DNA of 64,000 bases, from positions 1,116,001 to 1,180,000 of the forward strand of contig NZ_CP049256.1 of the NCBI RefSeq assembly GCF_011046485.1, read 5' to 3'. Numbering within the stretch: the stretch's first letter is position 1; every line of letters starts with the position of its first letter. Below are positions 35,642-46,052 of this stretch, piece by piece. The notes below the pieces were generated by a model, which saw nothing but the letters and a program-made list of their open reading frames with translations, ran no database searches and was not told the DNA's origin. The stretch is from Microbacterium sp. 4R-513. GTDB lineage: Bacteria > Actinomycetota > Actinomycetes > Actinomycetales > Microbacteriaceae. The position numbers were made by a program, and so were the translations under genes.

Positions 35642-38195
35642 TCAGGTGTAGCGGCGCAGCGCCTCCCGGCGCGACGTCACACCGAGCTTGCGGTAGATCG
35701 AGCGCTGGTGGGTCTTGACGGTGTTGACCGAGACACCGAGGCGCTCGGCGATCTCGACGGTCGTGAGCGTCGTCCGCAGCTGCTCGAAGACATCACGCTC
35801 GCGCTCCGACAGCAAGGCGAGCGCCGAGCTCGCCGAGGTCGGACGCAGGCAGGAGAGGAGGAACTCCTCGTGGTTCGTGCCCCACGCGACATGTGCGCCG
35901 AGCAGCTCCCGCATGTCGGGGTCGTCCTCGCAGAAGGGGAACCGGATGAGCTCGGCCTCGGCGACATCGAGGGCGTGCTCGCACAGCTCGTGGGCGGCTT
36001 CGAGCTGCCCGTTCGCCCAGTGTGCGAGCGCGTTGGTCGCATAGGTCGCGACGCGGACATACGAGACCCCGCCGAATCCCTTGAGGTTGCGCAGCACCTG
36101 GAGGGCCTCGGAGTACAAGCCCGCCCGGCGGAGGATCCCGGCCGCGTGCACGGCCACCACGGGCATCGGCAGGCTCTCGCCCAGACCGCGCACCAGCTCG
36201 AGGGCCCGCTCCCGGTGGCCGATCGCGTCTTCCAGGATCGCCACGGCGAGCTGGCGGAACTTCGCCCACTCGACCCCCTGCACCTCGGCGCGGGGCAGGA
36301 ACTGCAGCTCGAGGGCCGCTCGTCGGCACTGCCTCGGGTCGCCGGTGGCTGCGGCCGTGGCGGCGAGATAGATGCGGGCGAGGTCGGCGAAAGTGCTCCG
36401 GGTCCGGCCGAACACGAGCACGCGGCGAAGCTCGAGCTCCGCGCCCTCGAGATCGTGCGCCCAATATGCCAGGAGTCCCGCAGCGACGGCGCCGCTGCCT
36501 CCGACGTAGGCGACCCATGACGTGGCATCGCTTTCGTCGTCGTCGAGCGTCGTCAGCACCGCCCGCGCGGCGGTGTTGCGGCCTCCCCAGACGAGGGCGT
36601 AGATGAGCACCTCCTGCGCACGGCGGATGAGCGCTCGGTCGCCGATCGCGCCGGCCTCGCGCACCGCCGCCTCGAGCGTCTCGATCACCCGATCAGTGCT
36701 CACGCGGAAGCGCAGCTCGGTCCAGCCGACCACGAAGGTCAGCGCCGCGTGCTCCTTCGCCGTCTGCGTGCCCACGGTGAGCATGCGCGCCCGGACGGCG
36801 GTGAGCGCCGGACCGATCTGCTCCCTCGCGTCGACGAAGAACAGCCGCGCGATCTCGAGCGTGCGCTGTTCCGTCTCGTCGTCGCCGGCGGCAGCCTCCG
36901 CGACATCGAAGAGCTCGCGAGCCCCCCGATGCTCGCCGATCGCGTCGCGCGCGCACGCGCGCACCAGCTGGATCGCGGGGCAGTCCACGCGCTCCGGAGG
37001 AAGAGCCAGGCACGCCCGGTCGAGGTCCGCCGCACCATTGAGGACGGTGAGCGCCACCCACGAGTCGAGGATGACCCTCTCGGCTCCGGCCGCATCCCCC
37101 AGCGCCAGCAGGTGCGTGACAGCTTCGAGGGGTCGCGTCAGCGCGAGGAGTTCGCCGGCCCGGGCACGCAGCGCGGCCAGCCGCTGGGGGGCCTCCTCGG
37201 CGAGCAGCTCGCGGCAATGGCGCGCGAAGAGCGAGTGCCAGCGGTACAGGGGCCCGTCGGGGCCTTCCGTGCGATCGAGGAAGAGCCCCAGGCGACGGCA
37301 CCGCTCCAGCGTCCGTCCGCCATCGGGCCGCTCCGTGAGTTCGGCGGCCAGCTCGGGGGTGAGCTCGTCGCAGACGGATGCCTCGATCACGAACTTCGCG
37401 AGATCCGGATCGAGCCCCGACAGTACGACATCACGAACGTACTCATGCATGAGCCCCGTCGCGCGGGAGGCCGCCGAACCGCGGGGCGTCCGACGGGAGA
37501 GGAGTGCGAGGCGGACGGCGATGGGCCAGCCGCCCGTGTCGGCGTGGATTGCGGCCGCGTCGGCAGCGCTCTCCATCGCGAGCGCGAGCGCCTCGACCTC
37601 GGCGGAGTCGAAGGCGAGCGCCTCGGCACCGACGACCGCCTCCGGATGGCTCAGGATGAAGCGGGGTATCAGCAGCTCGAGCGAGGGCGTCCCCACCAGG
37701 ACGATCCGCAGCGCGGCGGGCGTGTGCTCGATGAGCCCCGCGAGCAGCCCGGATTCCAGGCTCTTGCCGGCGCGATGCGCATCGTCCACGACGAGGACGA
37801 ACGGCTCGAGCATGCCGGCCAGGGCGGCCTCGAGCCGGTGGTGCAAATCCGGAGTGCCGTCGACCGGAACGAGGCCGAAAGGATCGGCGACGGCCACCTG
37901 CTCACGCGGCACGACCGACTCGATGGCCGCGACGATCGCATCGTCGACGGAGTGCTCCTCGGTCGGACCGAGGGCGAGCCACGCCACCAGATGCGGAGTG
38001 CGCTCGGCCCAGCTGCTGACGACGGTCGTCTTGCCGAAGCCACTGGGCGCTGTCACGACCGTGACGGGGGAAGTCATCCACCGTCTCGTCGAGAAGCTGG
38101 AGCAGGGCGGGACGGGGAAGCGTGACCGGCTGACGTGTGGGCGGCTGATGCCGCGTCCATGTTCGTGAAGACAGAGCACTGGACGGCAATGTCAT
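35642..38195 (-). pseudogene. MalT-like LuxR family ATPase regulator, +1 frameshift near the N-terminus
   Basis: A large STAND/LuxR activator, 850 residues when restored. The N-terminal NTPase has Walker A TAPSGFGKTT and a Walker B-like VLVVDDAH; a long helical TPR-like region follows; the C-terminal LuxR helix-turn-helix is LSERERDVFEQLRTT through TVKTHQRSIYRKLGVTSRRE. The first about 42 residues (MTLPSSALSS... RPALLQLLDETVDDFP) are in a different frame from the rest. The break is the G5 run at 38066-38070; removing one G joins DETVDDFP to VTVVTAPSGFGKT. The ATG at 38195 has a GGGAGGG site. Without correction, translation would stop in a wrong frame, or a shorter start would lack the leader. 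The target genes are unknown. Confidence 0.88.
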
Positions 38196-38379
38196 ACGCC
38201 CTCCCTTCACTCCCCCCGGAGACGACACCCGAAGCGGCGAGGATCGGGTACCGGCGTACGCACGCGGGGCTCAGCCTTAGCAGATGAGCCCTGCGCCGCC
38301 CGCAGGGTTGACTCTACAGCGCACGGGTGGCACCCCATGCGAACCGCGAGTGAACCGTCACACATCGGCATGCGAAACG

Positions 38380-38408
38380 AAGACCCCCGGCGCCGGGCCG
38401 GGGGTCTT
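38380..38408 (-). terminator. Terminator hairpin downstream of the SHOCT-like gene
   Basis: AAGACCCCCGG (38380-38390) and CCGGGGGTCTT (38398-38408) form an 11-bp stem with a 7-nt loop, 27 nt after the end of the minus-strand gene at 38435. On that strand a short T-containing stretch follows. The rest of the 38196-38434 gap shows no gene. Confidence 0.7.
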
Positions 38409-38434
38409 GGTCTTTCCGCGTGCGGCGGATGCAC

Positions 38435-38827
38435 TCAGGCGAGGGCGCGTGCCTTCAGCTGGTCGTACTCGGCCTGCGTGATGGTGCCGGCCTTGAGCAG
38501 TTCCGAGGCCTTGGCGATCTCGTCCGCCGGGCTCGCGCCCTTCCCTGCGACGGATTGGATGTATGCCTGCGTGGCCTCCTGCTGGCGCTTCGCCTCGGCG
38601 AGGCCGCGCTCCTGCATGCCGCGTCCACGCGCGATCAGGTAGATCAGGGCGGTGAGGAAGGGGACGAAGATCAGGAAGACGATCCAGACGGCCTTCCACC
38701 AGCCGCTCAGCTTGTGGTCACGGAACAGGTCGCTGAAGATCGAGATCAGGACGAAGAGGTACGCCACGAAGGCGAAGATCCAGATGAACCACCAGATCAC
38801 GTCCCAGAAGTTGCTCCACAGACTCAT
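38435..38827 (-). CDS. SHOCT/PLD-nuclease-N-like small membrane protein
   Basis: A 130-residue protein with two membrane helices (residues about 8-33 and 43-66), in the arrangement of the phospholipase D nuclease N-terminal (PLDN) family. The cytoplasmic tail ends in a SHOCT-type motif: DEIAKASELLKAGTITQAEYDQLKARAL. SHOCT domains mediate oligomerisation. The ATG at 38827 is chosen because GGGAGGA is correctly spaced; an ATG 6 nt upstream is too close to that box. It lies with two further minus-strand genes that include another SHOCT protein. Confidence 0.87.
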   Translation of the reverse strand: MSLWSNFWDVIWWFIWIFAFVAYLFVLISIFSDLFRDHKLSGWWKAVWIVFLIFVPFLTALIYLIARGRGMQERGLAEAKRQQEATQAYIQSVAGKGASPADEIAKASELLKAGTITQAEYDQLKARALA

Positions 38828-38968
38828 GCGCATTCCTCCCAGAATGAGTTGACTGCGGATCGCTGTCCGCACGTTCATTCTGTTGCCCGCATGGAACGGG
38901 GCGCCGTGCTCTTCACCCTTTGGAGATGAGGACGCGGCGCCCCGTCGGCGAGGTCGGCAGGAGCCGGG

Positions 38969-39340
38969 TCAGCCTCCCAGGAGGCGGGCCTTGGCGGCCT
39001 CGAACTCGGCGTCGCTCAGGGCCCCGGCATCCTTCAGCGCAGAGAGCTTCTGCAGCGAGGCGACGATGTCCTCACCGCCGCCCGCGGGAGCTGCGGGAGC
39101 TGCGGGAGCCGGGGCGGGCGGAGGAGCGTAGGCCATCTGCTGGGCGACGGCCTGCTGCGCCGCGGCGTTCATGGCGGCCTGCTGCTGAGCGGCCTCGTAC
39201 TGCTGCTGCTCGTACTGGTCCTGCGCCTTGCGCTGCTGGTGGTTGTTCATGGCGCCGTTGACGGCGGTGGCGGTGCCCGCGACGACAGCCGTGCGGGCGG
39301 CGAGCCCCACGAGTCCGGGGCGTCCAACTCTGCGGATCAT
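38969..39340 (-). CDS. SHOCT domain-containing protein
   Basis: A 123-residue protein. A short hydrophobic, glycine-containing N-terminus (LVGLAARTAVVAGTATAVNG) is followed by a Gln/Ala-rich helical segment and a Pro/Ala linker. The C-terminal SHOCT motif is DIVASLQKLSALKDAGALSD and on to EAAKARLLGG. The start overlaps the stop of the upstream DUF6325-like gene (ATGA), so the two are co-translated. Function is unknown; the C-terminal motif resembles that of the next gene downstream. Confidence 0.87.
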   Translation of the reverse strand: MIRRVGRPGLVGLAARTAVVAGTATAVNGAMNNHQQRKAQDQYEQQQYEAAQQQAAMNAAAQQAVAQQMAYAPPPAPAPAAPAAPAGGGEDIVASLQKLSALKDAGALSDAEFEAAKARLLGG

Positions 39341-39819
39341 CGGTTCTCTCCTTCGCTCTCGGCGATCTCTTCGTACTCTTCGACGAGCTCTTCGGCGACC
39401 TCTTCCTCGACGGCGTCGACGAGGGCGTTGACGACGGGCGCCGGGATGCGCTCCGACGACAGCACCACTCCGCCGCTCGCGGCGAGGCTCGAGGCCAGGC
39501 GGCGCGCGTACACGAGCTCGAGCGCCACGACGGCTGCCGAGCCGCCTTCGGGAACCAGCTCGGCCAGCTCCGCGATGTCCTCCTCGCCGGTGATGCCCGA
39601 GAGCACGAGGTCGAGTGCCGCGTAATCGTCGTCATCGTCCTCGATCTCGACGACCGTCACGTCGCCCGACTCGGACTTCGAGATGATGACGAAGTCGAGC
39701 ACCCGGAGGATGCCGTCGTCGACGAGCTCTGCGAGCTCTGCGACGAGCCTCGGATCGGGCCTGTCCCCCTCGAGGCCGAGCAGGAACAGCTCGACCGGAC
39801 CGTAACGGAATTCAGCCAT
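39337..39819 (-). CDS. DUF6325 family protein
   Basis: A 160-residue acidic cytoplasmic protein. The family pattern is visible: GPVELFLLGLEGDRPDPRLVAELAELVDDGILRVLD, then GIT, DIAELAELVPEGGSAAVVALE, and a long Glu-rich C-terminus. The GPVE opening and the Ala-Val-Val-Ala-Leu-Glu strand suggest two alpha/beta repeats. ATG start with GAAGGGAAG. First gene of the SHOCT pair. The biochemical role is not known; partner choice here (SHOCT) recurs in other actinobacteria from memory. Confidence 0.78.
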   Translation of the reverse strand: MAEFRYGPVELFLLGLEGDRPDPRLVAELAELVDDGILRVLDFVIISKSESGDVTVVEIEDDDDDYAALDLVLSGITGEEDIAELAELVPEGGSAAVVALELVYARRLASSLAASGGVVLSSERIPAPVVNALVDAVEEEVAEELVEEYEEIAESEGENR

Positions 39820-39946
39820 GGTCTTCCCTTCTCAAGTCACGGGTCGACACCTGGTGAGCGGCGTCCACCGTCCCGGTGGGAGGTGCCCCCCGGCGTCGAT
39901 CTCAAGCTATCCCCGAGGCATCCGAGGGGGTACCCCCGAGGCTGAG

Positions 39947-39968
39947 GCGGGTGCCGTGATTCACCCGC
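39947..39968 (-). terminator. Weak hairpin downstream of the lactonase gene
   Basis: GCGGGTG and CACCCGC (39947-39953 and 39962-39968) form a 7-bp stem with an 8-nt loop, 23 nt beyond the lactonase stop. A nearby perfect 12-bp palindrome GGGGGTACCCCC (39926-39937) may add to it. Termination is a guess. Confidence 0.4.
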
Positions 39969-39990
39969 GACGGGCGAGGGATGCCGCGAC

Positions 39991-41163
39991 TCAGCGCGCG
40001 GCGACGATGCACGTCGGCGACGGGGCCGCAGTGCGATGGCGCACGCGACCCGGGACGCCCGTCCGCAGGTCGATGCCGAGCGATGCGACCTCGTCGGACA
40101 GCTGTCCCGCGACGAGAAGCGTGTCGCGGACCACGAGGTGGTGCCGCGGCCAGCGCACCCCCGCCTCGACGAGGGCCACGGGCTCCAGCGCATCGCCCTC
40201 GCCTCGTACGCGCACGACCGCGATGGTGTCGCTGCCCCGGACGCCGGCGTAGAGGAAGTGCCCATCACGCGACGGCGCAAGCTCCGCGGCGGTGTCGCCC
40301 GGGAGGACACCCGTGCCGAGCGGCGTTCCGGCGACGATGCGCCACGAGCCCGCCTGGTCGGCCGCCAGCACGAAGATCTCGTGCGAGAGCTCCGTCACGA
40401 CGTAGAGGTGCCCGCTCGGGTGCCACACCGTGTGCCGGGGGCCGGAGCCCTTCGGCAGCGTCACGTCCTGCACATGCGCGAGCCCGCTCGGCCGCGGACG
40501 CCAGAACCGCACGATGTCCAAGCCCATGTCGGTCGTCGCCACGAGGCCCCCGGGGAGGAAGACCGCCTGGTGTGCGTGCGAGGGACGGGATGCCTCGTCC
40601 CCTTCGTCCGCCGCGGGCTCGACATCGCGGTCGTGGTCGGGAACGAGATGCGCGTACTCCTCACCCGCCGCTTCGCGCAGGGCGCGGGCCGCCGCGGCGA
40701 GGTCGAGATCGCCCGCCGAGGACGACGGCGCATCGAGTGCGTACGGGTCGGCGGCCGCCGGCGCGATGACCGGCGATGAGGGGCGGCCCGAGGCATCCGT
40801 CGCCATCCGGACGACGCGCCCATCGCCCCAGCAGCTCGCGACGAGCGACGAGCCGTCGGGCGCCGCCGCGATATGGCAGACGGCTTCGCCCGCCTCGACG
40901 GGAGTGCCGAGTGGAGCGAAGGATGCCTCGCCGGTCCGGCGGAACGCCTGCACCGTGCCCGCTCCCTCGAGGGCCGCGTAGACCACGTCGAGCCGCGGAT
41001 GCGATGTGATCCACGACGGCGAACCGCCCGTGGCCGCGGCGTTTCCCGTGAAACCGAGCGGACCGCCGGCGAGCGCGTCGTCGGGAGCACCCGCGTGCAG
41101 GATGCCGATGCCCGTCGCCGCGCCGTCCATGTCGGCGGTGTATCCGCCGAGCCAGAAGCGCAT
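39991..41163 (-). CDS. Lactonase family beta-propeller protein (6-phosphogluconolactonase-like)
   Basis: A 390-residue beta-propeller of the YkgB/Pgl lactonase family. Repeated blade motifs are visible: PSWITSHPRLDVVYAALE, FLPGGLVATTDMGLDIVRFW, GPRHTVWHPSGHLYVVTELS, PSRDGHFLYAGVRGSDTIAV, and WPRHHLVV. There is no signal peptide. Substrate may be 6-phosphogluconolactone or another lactone. The ATG at 41163 is shared with the end of three tandem 59-bp repeats; each repeat carries a micro-ORF ending in TGATG, and the last one leads straight into this start codon. It is thus coupled to purA through the chain. Confidence 0.88.
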   Translation of the reverse strand: MRFWLGGYTADMDGAATGIGILHAGAPDDALAGGPLGFTGNAAATGGSPSWITSHPRLDVVYAALEGAGTVQAFRRTGEASFAPLGTPVEAGEAVCHIAAAPDGSSLVASCWGDGRVVRMATDASGRPSSPVIAPAAADPYALDAPSSSAGDLDLAAAARALREAAGEEYAHLVPDHDRDVEPAADEGDEASRPSHAHQAVFLPGGLVATTDMGLDIVRFWRPRPSGLAHVQDVTLPKGSGPRHTVWHPSGHLYVVTELSHEIFVLAADQAGSWRIVAGTPLGTGVLPGDTAAELAPSRDGHFLYAGVRGSDTIAVVRVRGEGDALEPVALVEAGVRWPRHHLVVRDTLLVAGQLSDEVASLGIDLRTGVPGRVRHRTAAPSPTCIVAAR

Positions 41164-41340
41164 CAGCCGGTTCCGTCCGGCTGAAGCGCTTCGCGGTTCC
41201 TGAGCCCGTCGAAGGGGCGCATCAGCCGGTTCCGTCCGGCTGAAGCGCTTCGCGGTTCCTGAGCCCGTCGAAGGGGCGCATCAGCCGGTTCCGTCCGGCT
41301 GAAGCGCTTCGCGGTTCCTGAGCCCGTCGAAGGGGGCCAT
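41161..41340 (-). repeat. Three perfect 59-bp tandem repeats encoding coupled micro-ORFs
   Basis: Copies begin at 41161, 41220 and 41279 (plus strand), with only the last few bases of the third differing. On the minus strand each copy is a 19-codon ORF (MRPFDGLRNREALQPDGTG; the first copy starts MAP) at 41340-41281, 41281-41222 and 41222-41163. Each stop shares one base with the next ATG (TGATG). The purA stop feeds the first and the last feeds the lactonase ATG. Each copy also holds the element TTCCTGAGCCCGTCGAAGGG, the palindrome GAAGCGCTTC and an AGCCGG/CCGGCT hairpin. Confidence 0.9.
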
Positions 41341-42626
41341 CAGTCGATCAGATCGTGGCGCACGATGACCGCGTCGCGCGCGGCGCCGACGCCGATGACC
41401 GAGATGCGCGTACCGCTCATCTGCTCGAGGGCGAGGACGTAGTCCTGCGCTTCGAGCGGGAGGTCGTCGAACGTGCGGGCACCCGAGATGTCTTCCTTCC
41501 AGCCGGGGAAGTACTCGAGGATCGGCTTGGCGTGGTGGAAGTCGGACTGGTTGACGGGCACCTCGTCGAACCGCTCGCCGTCGACGTCGTAGGCGACGCA
41601 GACGGGGATCTGGTCGAGGCCGGTCAGGATGTCGAGCTTCGTCAGCACGAGGTCGGTGATGCCGTTGATCCGGGTCGCGTACCGCGTGATCGGCGCGTCG
41701 TACCAGCCGACCCGTCGCGGGCGGCCGGTCGTCGTGCCGAACTCGAACCCGCGAGAGCGCAGGAAGTCGCCGTTCTCGTCGAACAGCTCGGTGGGGAAGG
41801 GTCCTGAGCCGACGCGGGTCGTGTAGGCCTTGACGATGCCGACGATCCGATCGAGGCGGTTGGGCCCGACGCCCGCGCCCGTCGCCGCGCCGCCGGCCGT
41901 CGCCGAGGACGACGTGACGAAGGGATAGGTGCCGTGGTCGACGTCGAGCATCGTGGCCTGGCCGCCCTCGAACACGACGACGTCTCCGGCGTCGAGCGCG
42001 TCGTTGAGCAGCAGCCCCGTGTCGGCGACGAGCGGTCGCAGGCGCTCGGCGTACGAGAGGAGGTCGTCGACGACCTCGTCGGCCGTGATGGCCCGGCGGT
42101 TGAAGATCTTCACCAGCAGGTGGTTCTTCTGGTCGAGGGCTCCCTCGACCTTCTGGCGCAAGATGTTCTCGTCGAAGAGGTCCTGCACCCGGATGCCCAC
42201 GCGGTTGATCTTGTCGGCGTACGCGGGGCCGATGCCGCGCCCCGTCGTGCCGATCTGGCGTTTGCCGAGGAAGCGCTCGGTGACCTTGTCGAGCGTGCGG
42301 TGGTACTGCGTGATGATGTGCGCGTTGGCGCTCACCCGCAGGCGCGAGGTGTCGAGCCCGCGCGCGTGCAGCGCCTCGAGCTCGGCGAAGAGCACCTCGA
42401 GATCGACGACCACCCCGTTGCCGATGACGGCGTTCACGCCAGGAGAGAGGATGCCGGAGGGCAGCAGGTGCAGGGCGTACTTCTCGTTGCCGATGACGAC
42501 GGTGTGGCCCGCGTTGTTGCCGCCGTTGAACTTGACGACCCAATCCGTGCGATCACCGAGAAGATCGGTGGCCTTGCCCTTGCCCTCGTCTCCCCACTGG
42601 ACTCCGACGATCACGATGCCTGGCAT
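41340..42626 (-). CDS. purA: Adenylosuccinate synthetase
   Basis: GTP-dependent enzyme joining IMP and aspartate, the first committed step to AMP; 428 residues, standard length. Motifs: the GTP/catalytic loop [17 protein letters not shown] with the catalytic Asp; [12 protein letters not shown] with His; [39 protein letters not shown]; and the C-terminal GTP-base region LTKLDIL. ATG start with GGGGGAGAG upstream. The TGA at the end shares a base with the first of three micro-ORFs leading to the lactonase gene. Confidence 0.98.
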   Translation of the reverse strand: MPGIVIVGVQWGDEGKGKATDLLGDRTDWVVKFNGGNNAGHTVVIGNEKYALHLLPSGILSPGVNAVIGNGVVVDLEVLFAELEALHARGLDTSRLRVSANAHIITQYHRTLDKVTERFLGKRQIGTTGRGIGPAYADKINRVGIRVQDLFDENILRQKVEGALDQKNHLLVKIFNRRAITADEVVDDLLSYAERLRPLVADTGLLLNDALDAGDVVVFEGGQATMLDVDHGTYPFVTSSSATAGGAATGAGVGPNRLDRIVGIVKAYTTRVGSGPFPTELFDENGDFLRSRGFEFGTTTGRPRRVGWYDAPITRYATRINGITDLVLTKLDILTGLDQIPVCVAYDVDGERFDEVPVNQSDFHHAKPILEYFPGWKEDISGARTFDDLPLEAQDYVLALEQMSGTRISVIGVGAARDAVIVRHDLID

Positions 42627-42706
42627 GGGCTCTCCCCCGTTCGTAGCGGACGGTTACACCCCATCCTATCCGGGGCGGCGGTCCCGCCCGTCGCTAGGGT
42701 GTGCGC

Positions 42707-43501
42707 ATGACCCGAACTCCTCGCTGGGCTCAGATCTGGTCCATTCTGCGGATCGCCGCCGCCCTCCTCATCGGTGCGGCGATCATCGCGCAGGCTTCCC
42801 GCACGATCGGCGGAGCGATCGACGCGCGGGGGGATGTGCTGACCACGACCGTGAACTTCTTCAGCTTCTTCACGATCCTCTCCAACGTGCTGTCGGTCGT
42901 GGTGCTCGCGTGGGCGGCGATCTGGTTCTGGACGAGAGGCCGGGACACCGCGGTCGACAGGGCCGCGCCGCGGGGGGTCGCACGGCTGGCCGACACCGCT
43001 TCGCGCCCCGAGCCGCGTGTCCTCGCCACGCTGCTCGCGTGCGCGACGACCTACATGATCGTCACGGGCATCGTCTACAACCTGCTGCTCCGAAGCATCG
43101 CGCTGCCCCAGGGCACGACTGTCCCGTGGTCGAACGAGGTGCTGCACGTCGTCGGGCCGCTGTTCCTGCTCGCCGACCTCTTCTTGGCGCCTCGCCGTCG
43201 AGCCCTGCCGTGGCGCGCGGTCGCCGAGATCGTCGTCGTGCCGCTCCTGTGGGTCGTCTACACGCTCCTCCGCGGACCCCTCACGACGAGCCCGAGCACC
43301 GGCGACCCGTTCTGGTACCCCTACCCCTTCCTCAACCCGAACAACTTCGACAACGGCTACGGCGCCGTGGCCGTCTACGTCGTGGGAATCGCCGTCGTGA
43401 TCGCGCTCGCGGCGTGGCTCACCGTCGGTGTCGGCCGGCGCCGGGGAGCCGCCGAGCCGACCACCGACGACGACGTCGTGGCGGCGCGTTCGGCCGTCTG
43501 A
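42707..43501 (+). CDS. Pr6Pr family membrane protein, copy 1
   Basis: A 264-residue membrane protein with six to seven helices. Shared blocks with the next gene are FFSFFTILSNVLSVVVLAW, IVTGIVYNLLLRS, EVLHVVGPLFLLADLFLAPRRRALPW and FWYPYPFLNP. These His/Trp/Tyr-containing motifs define the Pr6Pr (FAR-17a/AIG1-like) group; function is unknown, and some distant relatives are lipid hydrolases. The ATG at 42707 has TAGGGT 6 nt upstream; a GTG 6 nt earlier is less likely. The C-terminal 30 residues are hydrophilic. Confidence 0.83.
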   Translation: MTRTPRWAQIWSILRIAAALLIGAAIIAQASRTIGGAIDARGDVLTTTVNFFSFFTILSNVLSVVVLAWAAIWFWTRGRDTAVDRAAPRGVARLADTASRPEPRVLATLLACATTYMIVTGIVYNLLLRSIALPQGTTVPWSNEVLHVVGPLFLLADLFLAPRRRALPWRAVAEIVVVPLLWVVYTLLRGPLTTSPSTGDPFWYPYPFLNPNNFDNGYGAVAVYVVGIAVVIALAAWLTVGVGRRRGAAEPTTDDDVVAARSAV

Positions 43502-43550
43502 CGGCCCCGTCGGGGGCGGCAGAGACGGCGTTTCGCGCCGTTTGTCGCAA

Positions 43551-43572
43551 GTGTCCACATTTCGGGGGACAC
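43551..43572. other. Inverted repeat in the gap upstream of Pr6Pr copy 2
   Basis: GTGTCC (43551-43556) and GGACAC (43567-43572) flank 10 nt. The 43502-43726 gap is less GC-rich than its surroundings and repeats CCACATTTCGG and CCACATTCCGG motifs on either side. No ORF or clear promoter with a good start was found; it probably holds the regulatory region of the next gene. Confidence 0.4.
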
Positions 43573-43726
43573 GTTGTGGATCACACACAAAGTACGGCAC
43601 CCTCGGCGTGCTCCGAGTGCTGCCGCCTGCACGAAGTTCCCACATTCCGGCGACCCGGACCGGTACACCTGTGGCCATTGGGGGACGACACATCCACAAC
43701 AAGGTCACATCGGAAAGGTCGTCGAA

Positions 43727-44461
43727 ATGTATTGGGTATGGATCAGAATCGCCGCCGCGGCAACAGCTCTGTCGGGAGTCGTCGCGGGTCTCGTGGTCAA
43801 CGTGGACCGGGCAGCGCGCCAGCAGGAACTCCTCGGAGATGTGCTGGCCAACTACTTCAGCCTGTTCACGATCGTGTCGACGCTGCTCAGCGTCGTCGTG
43901 CTCGCCGTCGCGGCCAACTGGTCGGAACGGCACCCGGGAACTTCGCCCGAGCCGATGGGGATCGCGCTCGGAATGGCCGCCGTGGCCGGCCCGATCTTCC
44001 TGCTCGGCATCGTCTACAACGTCCTGCTGCGCGGTCTGCCCTCGGCGATCGCGCTCGGGGACTCCGCCGGGATCGCCCTGCTCGACAAGTACGCCGCCGA
44101 GGTGCTGCACGTCGTGATGCCGATCTACTTCGTGCTGGACCTGCTGCTGGCGCCGCGGCGCCGGGCGCTGCCGTGGTGGACGCTCGCCGTGCTGGTGGGC
44201 TACCCCGTCGCGTGGATCACCTACACGATGGTGCGCGGTGAGCGGGTCGCCAACCCCGACGGCACGACGCCGTGGTGGTACCCCTACCCGTTCCTCGACC
44301 CGCACATCGCGGGTGGATACCGGTCGCCGCTCCTCTATATAGCGGTCATGACGGTCGGGCTCATGGCCATCGGCGCGATGATCATCTTCATCGACCGCTA
44401 TCGCGCACGGCGTGCGATGCGCGGCCGCGGGCGGCCCGCCAGCGGAGCGCTCACGATCTGA
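43727..44461 (+). CDS. Pr6Pr family membrane protein, copy 2
   Basis: A 244-residue paralogue of the preceding gene. Shared motifs are YFSLFTIVSTLLSVVVLAV, LLGIVYNVLLRG, EVLHVVMPIYFVLDLLLAPRRRALPWW and WWYPYPFLDPH. Six to seven helices. The start is the ATG at 43727, with GGAAAGG 8 nt upstream; upstream in-frame sequence is non-homologous. Being transcribed from its own 225-nt gap, it is probably regulated separately from copy 1. Tandem duplication is evident. A strong terminator follows. Confidence 0.83.
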   Translation: MYWVWIRIAAAATALSGVVAGLVVNVDRAARQQELLGDVLANYFSLFTIVSTLLSVVVLAVAANWSERHPGTSPEPMGIALGMAAVAGPIFLLGIVYNVLLRGLPSAIALGDSAGIALLDKYAAEVLHVVMPIYFVLDLLLAPRRRALPWWTLAVLVGYPVAWITYTMVRGERVANPDGTTPWWYPYPFLDPHIAGGYRSPLLYIAVMTVGLMAIGAMIIFIDRYRARRAMRGRGRPASGALTI

Positions 44462-46000
<1,539 letters not shown>

Positions 46001-46012
46001 GCGTTCTGGACT

Positions 46013-46045
46013 TAACTTGCACACGACTGTGCAAGTTACTACCAT
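46013..46045 (+). promoter_or_regulatory. TetR promoter and palindromic operator
   Basis: A perfect palindrome with 10-bp arms, TAACTTGCAC (46013-46022) and GTGCAAGTTA (46029-46038), has a 6-nt spacer. It overlaps a promoter with TTGCAC (46017-46022), 17-nt spacer and TACCAT (46040-46045), 7 nt before the tetR GTG. This is the expected layout for autorepression of the tetR-transporter operon. Confidence 0.85.
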
Positions 46046-46052
46046 GAGGTGA

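Noticed and set aside
41161..41340. CRISPR-like array
   Set aside because: The 59-bp units are contiguous with no unique spacers and no cas genes; they are tandem duplications.
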